In this document: positions 63,042 through 64,000 of the stretch, piece after piece | Layout of the letters: each line of letters starts with the position of its first letter | Position numbering within the stretch: the first letter of the stretch is position 1 | NCBI GenBank assembly: GCA_963921795.1 | Contig: OY997649.1 | Span: 29,996,055 to 30,060,054, forward strand | Length of the DNA: 64,000 bases | Source: Nannobrachium achirus | Taxonomy: Eukaryota > Chordata > Actinopteri > Myctophiformes > Myctophidae | Reading direction: 5' to 3' | Made by a program: the position numbers and the translations under genes | Notes under the pieces: model-generated | What the model was told of the DNA's origin: nothing | Databases searched by the model: none | What the model saw: the letters and a program-made list of their open reading frames with translations, nothing else

Positions 63042-63729
63042 AAAGAGGTTTGTAGAGGGAAAAGAAGAGCAGAGCAGCAAGTATTTGATGGTGCAAGTGG
63101 TTAAATGTCTAAAAATACACATTGCTCCAACATGACGACAGTGCTGTCAAACAAGTCTAAGAAATATATGATTATAATTTTTTTTAAATCTGCAACACAA
63201 TTGTATACTATATGTAGTGGGGGTCCCTGCTTCATCTCTCTCTCAGCTAAGGGGTCCTTGGCCTGAAAACATTGAAGGCCCCTGATTTACAGAGTATTTT
63301 AACAAATATCACATAATCACTGACAGAACAATGTGTGCATATTAATATAGTATCCCCCATTCCCCCTCCGCTGCATCACAACATGATCACAACATAATAA
63401 ACCCTGCGTGAGCCAAGAGTTGACCCTCTGACCTTCCAACTCCCAGATGGCGCCTCTACCCACCTACGGCTGCCCCCTATGTAAATAACTATAGCCTATA
63501 CATACATTAAGATCAATCAAGGGTACAGCCAGAGAAACACGTATGACATATTTCCACTGAAGTACCCTAATTACTTGAAGTGGGTTGTCGCCTATTAAAA
63601 ACAGTTCAAACCAACAGGGCAAGCCATGTCATGTACCTATTGACATTTGAAAAAGTGCAGCAATCTAGTGTGTGGGCAGACCAAGTGTCCCTGGAGGCAG
63701 ACAGAATGAAAGCAACATGACTCCAATTT

Positions 63730-63960
63730 CCAGTACTTTTACTTCTACTACACTACGGATCCAAATATTGTACTTTTATTGAAAACTTTAGTTATTAGTA
63801 GATTTTGATTATTATTTCCAAACCACATACATTAACTACATCAGCCCTATATATTTTTTTGGGCCATTTCGTCGCTATGCAACACATTGTGAGCTTGCAG
63901 ATCTGCTATTTTCAAAAGATTTTTTACTACTTTTTTTTTTTTTACTTTAGTACTTTTAAG
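63730..63960. repeat. AAGTAC-rich repeat with half hairpin
   Basis: GTACTTTTACTTCTACTACA and GATCCAAATATTGTACTTT; hairpin right arm at 63880-63915. Confidence 0.6.
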
Positions 63961-64000
63961 GCCTGTCCATAGTATCTTCGACATTTTCGGTGAGTTGCAA

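Larger units (their letters stand above)
61922..63284. mobile_element. hAT-type element hosting a TTAA MITE
   Basis: Ends CAAGGGTCTTCAACAGG and TTGAAGGCCCCTG; flanks CTTTACAG and ATTTACAG agree at 7 of 8 positions. The TTAA MITE 62029-62913 and a GATCTACAAGC hairpin (62967-63041) lie inside. Confidence 0.75.

Overview
This is vertebrate, almost certainly teleost, nuclear DNA. The one host exon I can identify belongs to zmat4, and the rest is dominated by fish-type repeats: many long (GT)n/(AC)n tracts, tRNA-derived SINEs, L2-like LINE 3' ends, hAT-type MITEs with 8-bp target duplications, and foldback MITEs flanked by TTAA. I cannot name the species. The only host exon with clean splice sites is a 90-bp minus-strand exon at 39710-39799, encoding part of the first zinc finger and linker of ZMAT4. 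I found no neighbouring exon, so the window is best read as two large, repeat-filled introns of zmat4 on either side of that exon.

Layout: 1-9 kb is microsatellite plus the left arm of an inverted duplication (1429-8824), interrupted by a 5.4-kb insertion with TTAA at both ends. 9-12.2 kb holds simple repeats, a copy of a repeat ending in GGTCGC hairpins, and a 400-bp hAT MITE. 12.68-15.88 kb is a 3.2-kb unit with about 500-bp terminal inverted repeats around a broken minus-strand gene for an XPG/FEN-like nuclease with an eight-cysteine tail; this combination resembles Academ-type DNA transposons. 16-39 kb is intron with SINEs, a LINE fragment, several hAT MITEs and many (GT)n tracts. 39.7 kb is the zmat4 exon. 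43-45.4 kb holds two TTAA foldback MITEs. 46.5-48.2 kb is a head-to-head pair of the GGTCGC repeat filled with CCATATATGG palindromes. 48.6-51.6 kb is a run of four hAT MITEs with exact 8-bp target duplications. 53.66-55.55 kb is the right arm of the inverted duplication, without the 5.4-kb insertion. 56.0-56.3 kb is a broken nicotinamide riboside kinase-like fragment. 57-64 kb carries another GGTCGC repeat, a SINE and a hAT element with a TTAA MITE inside it.

The most interesting signal is a small hairpin (about 45-75 bp, core arm TAGCNGATCTACAAGC) present about 20 times. It lies within several MITE families that have unrelated termini. Its arms carry copy-specific substitutions that are matched on both sides, so complementarity is kept while the sequence changes. 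Two filled/empty site comparisons (2133-7554 and 48757-49251) prove TTAA insertions from within this window alone. No genes here form a pathway: the coding content is one host exon plus transposon and pseudogene remains.
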